Source: Litomosoides sigmodontis (Eukaryota; Nematoda; Chromadorea; Rhabditida; Onchocercidae). From it: 64,000 nt of DNA. Position numbers and translations under genes: made by a program. The stretch lies in the NCBI GenBank assembly GCA_963070105.1, contig OY718808.1:5495738-5559737 (forward strand), in the 5' to 3' direction. The notes below the pieces were generated by a model, which saw nothing but the letters and a program-made list of their open reading frames with translations, was not told the origin of the DNA and did no database searches. Shown one piece after another: positions 27,801 to 40,575 of the stretch. Each line of letters starts with the position of its first letter. Position 1 is the first letter of the stretch.

Positions 27801-30800
27801 TCGTCATCGCATCCTTTCCGGTATTCTTGCGCAGACTTCATTTTGTTTCCATTCATTTTGTCTGTTTCGTAATAATTTTACAGCATCCATTTTGTAAACA
27901 TCGAAAAATTTTGAATAAAAATATCCTCAAAAAGAAAAAGAAGAAAATTTAAGTTTCAAGTGAAGTACAACGGTCGATATATTTTACTAAAAATGAAAAC
28001 AGAAAATAGCATTGCTACAAAATTCGTTGCAGACAATGAAATTGGATATACGGTGATTGACTTGGAAAACCGCCTTTTGACACAGTTTCGCGCTACCGTT
28101 GGCTTATCGCAACAGTACACAATAAAAGGACCTCTTGTTTGGCGTGATCAACTGACACCTCTTGGTATACTGAAACGGTTGGTATATTATGCTCATTTTG
28201 TACATAAACTTTTAAAGAGTTATGCTGCACGACTACAAATAAGATGGACATAATAAATGATGATTCAATGTTCCACGATTCAATATCGATTTAAATTAAT
28301 TAGTGAGTTGTTGTTCTAACAAATTTTAGTTAGTTTTTTAGTGCTATTTTGCAGCTCTTTTCCTATCATTTCCAAATGATTTTCTCAATCGAGTTTAAAT
28401 GATATTCTTCTTGTCTTTTGGATTATTTCCTTATTTAGATATTGTATGAAGATGAATTATCCTGTGCCAGAAATACTAATGAAAGGAAATGACGTTGGTA
28501 TTACTATGGCCGGAGTGACGGTGTGGCTTAGTGATATTGAAAATTCTCCACCAACTCGTGCGGAGATTTTAGGCAGACCATTGCAACGAGTTGCACTTTA
28601 TATTTTAACCAAGGCTTGTTTTTTCATTAGAACAATAGTTGGCTTATAGATTTAAGTGCCGAATCAGTTAGACATATGAAACTTAACAGTATAATCATTT
28701 AGATGAATCTAGTACTAGAACATGTGGAAACTCGACCTCTCTACAGTGCTGTGAATGCGGATAGTGAGTGTGGTAAATTGGAAATGTTTGTGGATTTGTT
28801 CCCACACACAATAGGACCAGTACCGCCACCTCTCAACATATCACCTCGTCGACCTCACAAATTTCAACTACGTGTAGCAGTTTGGAGCGTTCGTAATGTA
28901 ATTCTTACCAAGAGAACGATGGGAAAACCGGTAGTTCTTCACTATTTTAGCTATCATTCAAAAAGTATGAGATATCACTTGTTTTTAGCTTAAATGATTC
29001 TTTTTTTCCACAAAATGTAACAAAAACAGGGGCAATGTTTGGAATATTTCAGGCAGCAGATATTTATTTGAAGGTTTTTCTGAACGGAAGTGATAAAGAG
29101 GAGAAAACCGATGTTCATTATCGAAGTCTTGACGGATATGGTTCATTTAATTGGCGTTTCATATTTGACTTTGATTTCGATATTTGGGAGAAGAAAATTG
29201 CGATGTACACCAAGAAACATCTTTTAAGGTTTTTTAGAAGAAAATCCCTTATTATCCTTATTAAAATCCCTTATTTTTTTTGCTATTGTTAAATGTTATT
29301 CTAATGAAATTGCCTCACAGTTCTGTATTTTTTTTCTTTTATTTTTACATTTACAACCTTAGCAAGAAGTCATTATTGTTGGTGGATCCAATATTGTTTG
29401 TTCAAATTTGGGACAACAATAAGTTTGGAAAAGATGGATACGTTGGGCAACTTGCCCTTGACTTGCTCTCTTTTGATGGTAATGATGCTTTTGATTTAAA
29501 AAATGTAATTTCCAATACTTTAGTTGTATTTACATGTAGAGTCTCACATTTCAAACCACAGAATTTTTCGTTTGACCAGTAGTCTTTTTTTAAGTGTTCT
29601 CAGCCTAAAAGTTCCAAGAATGAAAAAACTGCAATTTGAGGATGGTTCATCTTTTTTTCATGCAATCAATTTTTAAATATTGAAGTGGAATGAGAATGAG
29701 TGAAAAAGGATGGAGCATTTGCTTTTGTAATGTATAGGTGTATACTCAACATGCAGATATAATTTAGAGGCGCAGATGGATGCTGATGAAATGTACAATG
29801 TTGATTATGCTTGTGAAAAACGCAATCGATGTGCATGCTGTGTCAAAGGGTGTTCTTGTCTTTGTGGTATCAGAAAACAAGAGCAAAAAAAGAAAATTAT
29901 TCCGTTACCACGAGCACCGGTACGTATTGCTCCTTCTCTCTCCAAGTGGATTTTACGGATATTTTCAAGAACTGCCTGAAAACCTGCCGTTTTTTAAAAT
30001 TGCAGCCGTATATGTCGGGAAGGGTTGGTCAGTTTTCATTATTTCAACAGCGCACAACTTATGGATGGTGGCCTTGCGTTAGCACTTCCCTACCTGACGA
30101 GCAGGTTATTACCCTTTCTCTTTATTCTCACTCTATAATAATTCAGGTTTTGAACGATGTTTGTGTGAGCCTCAATTCATTTACAGAAATTAGATTTTGA
30201 TGCGAAGAAAAAAAAAGATGATGATTTCAATGACCAAAAGCCATACATGACCGGTGCGGTGGAATTGGAATTAACATTGTTAACAGCCAAAGAAGCAAAA
30301 CTTGACCCTGTAGGAAAGAAAAGAAGAAAACCAAATCATGTAAATCCTTCTCAATATGGTTGCATAAAGCTAGCTCCCTATACATAGCAGATTTTTCACG
30401 TAAATATCGTGAAACCGCAACTCTTGAAATTTTCAAATTATGTTGATTGCAGTCCTTGAGAGATCAATAATCTATTAATGGGAAAGGAGAGAAAATATTC
30501 TGGTTTTCAGAAATCTATATCACGATATGCTGACGCTTAATATCTAAAATCTCATCATTCTCCCTTAAACTGAAGTCACATGCAGACCGACAAATTTACG
30601 AATTTCGTGGATAGTTTTTTTTTCAGTCACCATACCTTCCACAACCAAATCGTCTTCGTCTCGATCAATTTTGGTGTCTTTCACGTGTTAAAGCATGTTG
30701 TTCATTGTGTTGGACCGGTTGGGGCAAACAATGTGTTATCATAACTACAATTGTCCTGATTGGCATGGTTCTTATCGTTTCAACTATTTATAAGTTACCT

Positions 30801-30839
30801 GATATTATTACGACAAAAGTGTTTAATGTTCGTAGTTAA
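18859..30839 (+). CDS. fer-1: FER-1/dysferlin-type ferlin
   Basis: Thirty-nine exons join in phase to 2,014 residues, matching the roughly 2,030 of C. elegans FER-1. Exons: 18859-19116, 19360-19506, 19643-19837, 20156-20347, 20556-20675, 20810-20893, 20952-21059, 21256-21380, 21451-21561, 21634-21807, 21896-21986, 22138-22263, 22387-22514, 22614-22755, 22896-23036, 23307-23623, 23693-23780, 23864-24044, 24251-24329, 24454-24574, 24641-24750, 24850-24907, 25003-25188, 25354-25550, 25651-25834, 26190-26450, 26696-26880, 26985-27181, 27256-27385, 27669-27820, 28033-28177, 28439-28613, 28703-28930, 29053-29228, 29363-29478, 29768-29919, 30006-30104, 30187-30339, 30627-30839. Order: acidic/basic N-terminus (1-135); C2 (136-264); diverged C2 (about 305-450, then [10 protein letters not shown]); FerA/FerB (about 505-820); DysF repeats (about 830-1010, with GWSY and RRRRWW); C2 domains at about 1033-1160, 1200-1310, 1440-1580 and 1690-1810; Cys-rich block (about 1820-1845); membrane anchor (about 1979-1999) with a short tail. 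Ferlins drive Ca2+-linked membrane fusion; FER-1 acts in sperm organelle fusion. Least certain: the donor of exon 16 and the 5' end. Confidence 0.95.
26601..26655. repeat. Short tandem duplication in a ferlin intron
   Basis: ATGGTTGTCAATAATTCCAT occurs twice with a 22-bp period, followed by a further partial copy (ATAATTCCATAAATG). It lies in the intron between exons 26 and 27. Confidence 0.85.
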
Positions 30840-30878
30840 AAGAATTGAAGAGTACAATCCTTTCATTCTACACGAAGA

Positions 30879-30884
30879 AATAAA
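30879..30884 (+). terminator. Polyadenylation signal of the ferlin gene
   Basis: AATAAA lies about 40 bp after the ferlin stop codon. Confidence 0.6.
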
Positions 30885-32286
30885 TTAACAGCAAAGATAT
30901 ACTGTCCTATCGAATCTTAAAGTATACTTTGGCTTAGGTAAGTTAACAAAACCATTAAAAATAATATTAGCCCGTTTTTAACTGATTTATTATTATTGTT
31001 ACTATTGATGTTATTGCCGGGAAATTTGGTCTAGCTTGTTCCCTCTAGTTAGTAATTGATAGAGCTTGTACTCAACATCTTTATGATCACGAAGTGGTGA
31101 TGTACGCGATTGGAGCAGCCCATACAACTAAGTCACAAATGCAGATCTCGTAAAAGCCCGTACCCTGCGGTCATTCACAAAATTGACATACTCCGAATGA
31201 GAATGAGACAATGAGGTTCGTAATGACCAAATCAGAGTAAGTGTTATAGCAAACCACTTCGGAACTGGTATGTGGGTTGTTAAATTTGATTTTGTCTTGT
31301 TTGATAACAATGACGAAGTTCGAGGTACTCTTCGGGCTGAAATGAAGCTGTTATGTTTTGGACCAGCTATTGTTTTGCTAGTTTACCTGGTGGTGGGATA
31401 GCGGCGAAGGGTGAGGAGTATGTAATGTGCTAGAATGTAGGAAATAGTTTCTCTTTGCGAAGTCGAAATTCATGTGCATCGAACCGTAAGTTGAAAGAGA
31501 AAGATCTGAGAAAAGGCGACACAGTTTAGAGTATTCCGCAAATTTACTGCTTCAAGAAAGGTGCGATGACTCAACTGGCAGATGAAAGTGTGCATCCAAA
31601 CGCAGACGGAAGCGAAATGTTAAAATAAAAGGATCCGTTAAGTTCTATCCCATGGATCGTTCTCGGATGCATTCTTTGAAGTAAAGTCTGGACATATGGA
31701 TCTTAGTGGAAATACGACTGGACTGATGCCAAGGACAATGCTATGTGTTAGAAGTGTCATATCTTTAAAGTGTTAGAACATGGGAGGTGATGATGAAGTG
31801 CTTCTTTTCTCCATTAGCTTATTTGTTAGGTTTCTTTAAAGAAAGAGTGACGATCCTTTTTCATGGAGCATATCAGCTTCATTACCAGTCGCAACACAGA
31901 TCCTTCTCGAATCTTTTTGAAAGAGGAGATGGAAACATTTGTATTTAATAGAAATACTGATACCGAGTTGTACTCAGTTAGCAGTTTTCGTCGACAACAA
32001 TTCCTTCATTATACTCACCACTACTTCGTCATTTTTGTTGTCTTCAGTCAATGAAGCTGGTACTCATGCTCACACTCACAAACAGCGTCGGTATATCTGT
32101 TAACCACTTAAGAATTCATTTCAGTGCGAAGTTATGGCAAGCTGCATATTAATCGGTTGCTGATTTAATTTAAATCGTTAAATGGCAGGTGTAATTAGGA
32201 TAGCAAAGTCCACTACGACCATTATCCTTTTTTTATAAACATCTAATGCTTACTCTGTCGCGCTTCAAGCCTTTTCGCCTTGCATA
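30885..32286. other. Intergenic region, no gene seen
   Basis: Only chance-length open frames (31128-31310 minus, 31863-32054 plus), with no similarity and no splice context. Confidence 0.45.
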
Positions 32287-32521
32287 TCATTTGCAATCGT
32301 CTAATCTGATCGTAATTATGTGTGTGTCCCATGCCTTTTGTTTGAACGACTGTTGCTGAACTGTCTGTAAAAGGACATCTTTTAAACGCGCATCAAGTAC
32401 TTCAAATTGTATTCCTAAGCAATAAATAGCCAATCTTTGCTGTTCTTTCCAGGATTTGAGGTCACTCAATAATGAACAATGCCGAAAATAGCATTTGCAA
32501 TGACCACATGCACGAGATAAT
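32287..32521 (-). CDS. Exon-like segment, unassigned
   Basis: A minus-strand frame opens right after an acceptor-like CTATATAG at about 32522 and runs 77 codons to a TGA at 32287. The protein begins with a Cys/His cluster (CGHCKCYFRHC) and continues as an amphipathic, Leu/Gln/Lys-rich stretch (KSWKEQQRLAIYCLGIQFEV, LDARLKDVLLQTVQQQ) that could be helical. Composition is more protein-like than neighbouring frames. The same frame stays open for another 16 codons beyond the TGA (YARRKGLKRDR). No partner exons or polyadenylation signal were located and I do not recognise the family. It may be an exon, a decayed gene or chance. Confidence 0.3.
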
Positions 32522-35500
32522 CTATATAGTTTTCAAATTTAATTCATCATCTCTTCCTCTTCACTATAAATGATACCGAAAAAGCATCTAAAAGCACATT
32601 GATAATCTTACTGCTCTCCTGAAAACAGGGAAGTTTTAGAAAAGTAAAAGTGACGTTGCTCCCATGGAAGTGTTTGCAAGTTATTATTACACTCGGAAAA
32701 ATGAAAAATGCCATTTGTTATTTTCCATCATCGATCGTACATAATTGTGATATAAGGGAGCGGAGAAAAACTTCACATCCTTAACATATTCTCGTTTTTA
32801 TAACAGAATTCTTCGTACGTAAATCAAGAAAATGAATTCCTTATTTGAGATGATTAACTTTCATAAAATGACTTAAACAAATTAAAAATATAGCATCTGT
32901 GTTTTCGATTCTTGACAAGCACATCAACATCTCCATGTGATGGCATATGGCTTTTTTGGCAAGTTCACTTCTGAATTCAATAAAGTTAATATACGATACA
33001 CTGAATAAATTTCACTTCAAATTTCATGTCGTTGTCAGCTTTTCTTTTAAAAGTTACTTTATAAGTGTTAGAAAAATTCGAACCTTTTGCTTAATTTACT
33101 TTTTATTCTTTTCAAAAAAGAACTAAATTAGCAGACTTCGAAAAAGTTAGATAGGAAAACTAGACGAACATTTTGCATTTTGGGCATGCCTGTTCATTAG
33201 GAAGACAAGTGACAAAGAAATCAAAAATGACTATCGTTCATTAATGAAAGGTTGTTGGTCAGTCACTATGTTTTGAAAGTCGAGAATATATGTTCTGCAA
33301 TTTTACAAATTCGATTTGCGAGTTTAATTTGATTACTTGGAGACAAATCATTCATGGTTGTGCTCGTATTTTTCTCTGTTTTTGTGGACAAACTACGTTA
33401 TTCGATTTATGCACAAATCAAGAGATTACATTCATGTAAAATCATGACTCTGCTCCATTTCTCATCATCCAGCAAGGACAGAACTTGTCATAGGAGAGCC
33501 TTCACATATTGCAAATGAATTTTATGCTAATTGCAAAAAAATTTTATTATACTGAAGGAAAAAAACACATTAGCATTAAAAATTTATTCTTTTCATCATT
33601 CATGAACCTTTCATCGCTCACGTTTCCTCGTGACATTTCAGCTTAATTTTTAAGCTCAGAATTGCAATGAAAAAGCACTCCAGTAATTGATACGCAAAAG
33701 CACATTTGGTTGATTTCATGAGAATTCAAAGCAAACAACCCATTAAGTGAATAAACACTGGAGGTGGAACTCATTGCGATAACCTGGCGTGAATTTGACG
33801 TTTGAAATGTTCTGTTCTCAGAATTTGACGTTTCGTTCTCAACGACAACATTACTAACAAAGTGTTGAAATTAATATTTATTGCACGTTCTAGAAATTAA
33901 GCTACTAGGTGTGAATCTTGTCCATCGCTACTGCAGTGATCGGCAGAACAGTTTAATTGATAAACTTACATTGCAAAACCTGATGGCCAGGACTCAAATC
34001 CTTCACCTCTCAAATTTCTTCTGCGAAACAGTCATTTGATTAAAAGTAATCAAAGTGATGATTCAGTCGGAAGCCGCTTTGATTCTGTAATTTTGTAACA
34101 GCAAACGCGACCCTTGCACTATCTACGTGTCCAAATCTAAATAAGCCCACTCTATCTTCATTCTCATTATCACAGTTTCGGTCAGGTCAACTTTTTCTTT
34201 CGCCGTTTTCCACCGTATCGACAACTACTGTATGACTGAACCACCAGACCTGTGGGACATCTGCCCCGGCGACCTACTACGATTGCTTAAATCAACAGGA
34301 TATTTCACTTATGAGCAGCAACAGTTTTGTCTTCCATTGCTCCATGGGACTTCTCTAAACGGTCAAACATAGACAATTACCAACGATGTTTATTTCACTC
34401 ACTGATATATCTCTATGATTCCAGAGATTCTGTTCTCCTCGCTCCATTTACAATGCGTTTGAAGTCTACCAGGTTCCGTCAGTACCATTCAATTAGTAAA
34501 CTATTTAATTTTTTGATTGATGCAACATCTGAAATTAAAAATAATTCTTCTTATTAAAGACCAACTTTCTGTGCAATTCAATTTAGCATGAGATTTTGTG
34601 GCTTACAATTGAACTTCTTATTGGAGCATCTCCTAAATCTATCAGCAAAGAATAGCAGGAAATGCCCCCAAAATAAGATTTCAAAAATTAGCTAGAGTGT
34701 CAGACATCTTGTCAGAAATCAGAAATCTGATGAAACAGTTCTCCTGTAAATTCCTCCTCACTTTTCTCTCCACCTTTTTTGAAAAATTTTCCGAAATTTT
34801 GGGAAACTTCCCCGATGCCTTTTATTCTGAAAACATTTAGTATTATTTAATTCGACATTTCAAGATTTCTCGCAAAAGGATGTTATTTACAGACTGCCTA
34901 ATTAGTAAAATGACACTTGCACTTGCAGTAGCACTTATGTTAATTAGAACTTTAACAAACTTCGTGGCTTTATATTAACTAGGCAGCTTCCTCATCATCG
35001 CCATCATCATCATCGGCAACAATAAACAAAAATATTTTTGTACATAAATGTTCACAAATGTGTTCAGGTTTTTTCTCGAAAACTTTTCCAGTGTGATTTT
35101 GTTTGAAAACGTTTAGCACTTGTACTTCTTTCTCTGTAGAAATGAAAAAAATTTTTGAAAAAAATCTGCTGAAACGTTTCTATTTGATTATCCCGCGACA
35201 CGATCATTTTCCAATGTTATAAAACGCTTGCAATAGGGGAACTTTGTTGGGCTACGCAAATTACGAACAAATTTCAGAAGAATTTGAACTTAAGTGCTTT
35301 TTTCAAAATTCATTGGAACAGAAGTTTATATATTTGGGGAATAAAAGTGCTGCAACAGATTGGCTTCCTTCCTGCTTTTCAACTCCTCCACAAATGATTT
35401 CCATTTCGAGTTCTGAACAGCCTTCTTTTTACTTTTCACAGTGAAAACGACACACATTCAATTCAAATCGCAATGGCGGAAATGCGTGAGTCGAAAGATC

Positions 35501-35769
35501 ACAAAAGGATAGATCGCACATAATTTGTTCTTATGAAACAACACTAGAAGTAATTAGGTTAATTAGAAAGTGTAAGTATTTGGGAAGGATGTCGAGTGAA
35601 GGAATTAAAGTGCTGAACTCCTGAACTTCCCTCTCCTCGCTTCCCTCGTTTGCAAGCAGTGAGTTGGAGCGATTGCTATTCCCAACATTTTTCTTTTCCC
35701 GTCGTTGAGCAACGTTGCAGGAATTATGTCATTTTGAAGTTTCGAAAATTGGTGCTTCACGCATACTCT
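32522..35769. other. Intergenic region, no gene seen
   Basis: No supported exon in about 3.2 kb. A 47-codon plus-strand frame from an ATG at 34231 and a 66-codon frame at 35244-35444 lack similarity and splice context. Confidence 0.45.
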
Positions 35770-38700
35770 ATGAGACATTTGCGCAAATCAGAGTCTTTAA
35801 TTCATGAAGTCTTTACTGTACTATTTCTATTCGCCGCTTTCTGCATCCTTTCACGCATTCTCGTAACGTTCCACGTGTTAAGTGCTGCAGAACAGTTGCT
35901 GGTTGACGAATATTCGCTTGATTTTGGAGTGCGAACGGAGGATAAGACGAACGAAAGCTTAAGGTAAAGCGCTGAATTGACGGCAAGCAGTGTGGTCTGA
36001 CTAAGGCACGTAACCCATACACTTTTACGTTTCGGTTTGCTCTTTTACTTCAAATTTATTTCTTTCTAAGCTTTCATTAAATTTGAGTTTATTTGAAAAT
36101 GATTATTTCTGAAGATTTCTTGACTCTCAACAATATTCTACCACTTGTATATCTGAATTTCGGAATTCGCGATTTTTCTCAATGGAAAATCGAAAAATAT
36201 ATTTCCTTCAGAATTGTTCCTTGTTTTTTAAATTGTTGTGCCATCTCTTTCGTTGCATTTCTTTTGAATTCAGGTTGCTTAAACTGAAGAATAAAAGTGG
36301 TTCTAATTGGTATGAAATTACGATTTCTTCAAAATCCAGTGCTGAACTACTGGCTTCGAAGAATTCATCATTTGTTGGAATGTTTAAATTTCGTCAACTA
36401 CTCACTGTGATGAGCACTGATTGTTGCTTCTATTCATCCGACAGTTTCAGTAGTCATTTTTTTGTTATTAAAGAGCTGAAAATTCCGCTTGATGGATAAC
36501 GCTGGGAAACTCATTTAATTTCCAGACTCAACGTCCAGCTTCTTCCCGGATGATTATTTCACGTTAGAACAGCGTCGTAATGGAGCACTTCTTGTGCACT
36601 TGTTTGGTCTCATTTATATGTTTATAGCAATAGCTATTGTTTCCGATGAGTTTTTTGTTCCTTCGCTTACCATTTTGACAAAAAAGGTATAAAAATTTAC
36701 TAAAAAGTTCTGGAAAATTAGAAGGAAAAACCCTTTATGTCTTCTCACTCACTTATTTGAAATAGGAGGAAGGGAGAGATCATAAATTCAATCAGTTCAA
36801 AATAACAATCTGACCAAAATTTCTTGTTTTAGCAAAAACATAGAGACATGAAGAATTTACCATATAAAAGTTAGTTGAAAATTACGAGTAATCAGTTAAA
36901 AGTTGGGACGTGAGGAATAGAAACGAGCTGTTGAGAATTTAAAAATGTGACGAAATTCATGAAATGTTACGGTTAGTCGCAAATTTTCTGCTGATTCCTA
37001 TCCCTCACGCTGATATTGGGCTCATCACCATGGATGATAGGTGGACTGATCAGTAGTCGAGTGATCATTGCAGCTATCAATATCGGATGATGTTGCCGGA
37101 GCCACATTTATGGCAGCTGGTAGTTCGGCACCTGAATTTTTTACCAGTTTATTTGGCGTTTTTATAACTCAAGACAATGTTGGCATTGGAACTATTCTTG
37201 GTGAGATTAATTTTATTTCCCGAATTCTTAACAGTCTCCTTGAGCCGTCTGGAGCAGCGATTCCTTCTCTTATAGAAACTTTCTTTCACCGCAAAAGTCG
37301 GATCAAACTCCAAGTTCACTGGATGATTTAAGGTAGTGCCACATTTAACATTTTATGTGTATTGGCATTCTGCACATTCTTTTCTCTAAAAGTACTCAAA
37401 ATCACTTGGTGGCCTATGCTCAGGTATGTCACATGTTTATTCCTGCTGAACATGAAAACTTGGTGATATCATGGAGAAATATTTTTGCTCATTTGAAATT
37501 TATCAATTTATTTAAATAATTATTCAGGTGTGTTGATCATTATTAAATGGTAATGTCTGCTTCCTCAATTCTTAATTTCGCTGAGTTATTTTAGAGATAT
37601 TTCCTTTTACATGCTAGCACTGCTTTTATTGACATTGTTTTTCTTGGACGAGAAGATTCAGTGGTATGAGGCGATGTCGCTTTTCATTGTTTATGTCATT
37701 TATGGCATTGCCATAAGCCATGACGAAAAGCTGGAAAAAAATTTCGAGTTTCTTCTGTACAAAGTCACTCAAGTTAGTGTTTGCCATGGGCTGCATTTTG
37801 ATCGAAGTTTGATTTCAATCAATTATTCCTCGAAGCAACTATCTTTTACTCTAACTTTCTTTACGATTCATTTCCAGCATTTATGCCCGTCAGTTTCAAA
37901 CAACACGTCAGTAGAAGAAATGATGCCTTCATCATCAACCATTAGTGTGAGGCGGAAGTCATCTTTGCTGCGAAAAAAGACCCAAGTGGAGAAAGCCTCC
38001 AATCCTACAAGAGGTGTCAGTTTATAAATTTCGGCATGAATTCATTATTCCAAAAAGTCCAAGACATGAACTCTTTAAAAGGCTGCTTTTCTGTCTGAAA
38101 GAAGTACAACATAGAAAACGTGCTGTGAAATTTCCTTGCAGCGAAACGTTGTTTTAATCTTTTCAATGAGACGATGATATAATTCGACTTGAATCGCTGA
38201 TTCGCAAAAAATTACTTTTCAGATTCAAATGAATTCGCTAAAACGTCAACAATGAAATTAAACGATATGACGCAAAATCAAAATAATATTCCAAATATTA
38301 TGTCTAGGATTGAGGCAAGTTGAAATACGATGTATCTTGCGTAATTAAATTTTTCAAATAGTCGGTGAAATTGCTTGCATTTTAGAACCTCTTGGCCTAT
38401 AATCAACGATGTGCTGGGCTAACAAAGCAACTTATCGAGAACAAACATTTTTAGATAGAATCATTTGACAGATACACCAATGTAGGACTACTTGAAGTGT
38501 TACCTGGGTTTCAGCTTCCCGGATCGATAACAACATCGATGAATGAAATAAATTGCCAAATTACTCATGTGAATCGCACTTGTTCGGAAAAAGTTCACAC
38601 GTGTAAGGTGAAGTGCATTTGTTGTGTTTCAATCCAAATTTTCAAAAAGTCAAAATATATAAAATTTAGACGCAACAGAAATAGCAAAAGCGGATCAGTT

Positions 38701-40575
38701 GTCTTTGAACTTCTCTTTTGTTGAATTAAAAAAAAAACAATTCATCGATATAATTCAGCCAAAAATTTCTGACCATTCCCTTTGATCAGGAGTGCGCGGA
38801 ACTAAAAGAAAGCACTAGTGAAATGAAAGAACCAATCAACATTTCCTGGCTATCTTCCACTAAAGCGCGCTTGTCGTATCTGTTTTTGACACCCGTAATG
38901 CTTCCACTTTACTATACACTTCCAGATCCAAAAAATGCAGTAAGTTAATTGGATGAAGAGGAAACAGTAAGTAGAAATGATTCATATACGGATTCAGAAC
39001 AGGCAAAATTGATATACTCATCTACTTTTTCTTTTAATTTAAATAGTAGTAAGTGAAAATCTTGAAGTTATATTCTGATTGATTTTACTGCTTTCAGTCA
39101 AAAAAGAAGTATTTTATAATAACTTTCATGGGTTCAATTCTGTGGATTGGTTTTTTCTCATATCTAATGGTTTGGTGGGCAAGGGTAATTGGTGAAACAC
39201 TAAGTATACCGGACGAGGTAGGTCTGCTTTTTCAAAAGTTAAATCAGAATAGCATCTTATCATCGCATTTAGTTATGTTATAAGTGACGATTAGTTGTTT
39301 GTATTTGTAAATAAATATGATTGGTACCGTAGCACGCCAGCCACGCCAGTAGCAATTAAATTAATTAATGTGTTTTACTGACATTTATTTCATTTTGGCA
39401 TGGTAATGATTGAATTTCATAAAAAAATCTCTATGCTTCCGCTACTTTTCTTTATTTAATTTTGACATGGTTTCGTTACCGCTCGTTTCGGTGATTTGAC
39501 GCAATCGTTTCATTTCTTTAAATGCATTTTGAATTTAGTGTGAATTTCAAAAAACTTATCGAGGAAAATATAAGGATTAAACTGATATGGATAATGCATT
39601 TATTGACTGTATTGTGAGGCGAAAAGGGTAGATCGTGAATTTTAGAGCTCAGAATGAATCCTTCTAATTCCAACGATTAGTGATACGTATGTAGCCATTA
39701 TTAGTTACTTTCTGCAAAACAAAATGAACCAATTTTTTGTTCTCATCTTTCAATTCAAAATATTGCTAGCCGCTGTTACTAATCAAATGTTTACTTTTAG
39801 ATAATGGGTTTAACAGTGTTAGCCGCTGGCACAAGCGTACCCGACCTTATTACAAGGTACAATGGCTACCTTCTTCATTACTACTCCTCTTAAAAGAAGC
39901 TTACAATTAAATTATAAAATAAATATTTCCAGTTCTTATATTCTATCCATTTATGTAACACTTCTCTCCGAGTGGATCTGAGCTGAATGAATCTTTCGAC
40001 GATCGTTAATCACAGATCGAGTTTTCCGAGAGTTTTTGCAATCTGTAAATACTTATCTATAAAATGGGATTAACCTTTTAATATAACAAGTGACCCTTTG
40101 CCTAAGTGAATCGAAATCCTTTCAGTGTGATCGTTGCTCGTAAAGGGCTTGGCGATATGGCTGTGTCAAGCTCGATTGGAAGCAACCTTTTCGATATTTG
40201 TGTTGGGTAGGTTCACATTTTCCTTTGATTATTCAAACGGACTGAAAATATATTTTCGTAGAAAAAGCTTTAAAATTGAATAATTGCAGATTACCTCTTC
40301 CTTGGTTGCTACAATTTGCAATTCGTTTGCTGACAAATTCCTCCTCAATTTCCTGCTTGGGAACCATATCGGTTATATCAAAGGGTCTCATCTGCTCTGT
40401 TAGCCTTTTATTTCTGATGCTTATTGTTTTAATAGTTGCCGTGAGAATTTGTCGGTGGGAAATGAATAAAGTCTTTGGGATTGTAATGATCATTGCCTAC
40501 GTAAAATTTTGTTTGCTAAGTGTCTTGCTGGAATTGGGCTACATCGTTTGTCCACTTGATGTTGCTTATAGGTAA
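35770..40575 (+). CDS. K+-dependent Na+/Ca2+ exchanger (SLC24/NCKX family)
   Basis: Thirteen exons keep phase and give about 583 residues: 35770-35963, 36539-36686, 37074-37200, 37333-37423, 37595-37772, 37878-38013, 38223-38314, 38515-38607, 38790-38939, 39098-39217, 39801-39856, 40126-40206, 40290-40575. Exon 8 and the donor of exon 7 are inferred. The protein is a multi-pass membrane antiporter that exports Ca2+ (with K+) against Na+. The first ion-binding repeat reads [21 protein letters not shown], continuing [14 protein letters not shown]. The second reads [19 protein letters not shown], then [20 protein letters not shown]. The Asp in GTSVPDL is where K+-independent NCX proteins carry Asn, so K+ dependence is inferred. 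A Ser/Lys-rich loop ([12 protein letters not shown]) sits between the halves, as in the family. The N-terminal hydrophobic helix before [13 protein letters not shown] may be a signal peptide. The frame is open for 40 codons before the first ATG at 35770. Confidence 0.9.

Noticed and set aside
34231..34371. 47-codon plus-strand frame starting MTEPPDLWDICPGDLL
   Set aside because: Composition looks partly protein-like, but there is no family match, no clear splice site and no neighbouring exon.
36526..36538. TTTCCAG acceptor for NCKX exon 2
   Set aside because: It gives the wrong phase with exon 1; the GTCCAG site 13 bp further on keeps frame and still yields [11 protein letters not shown].
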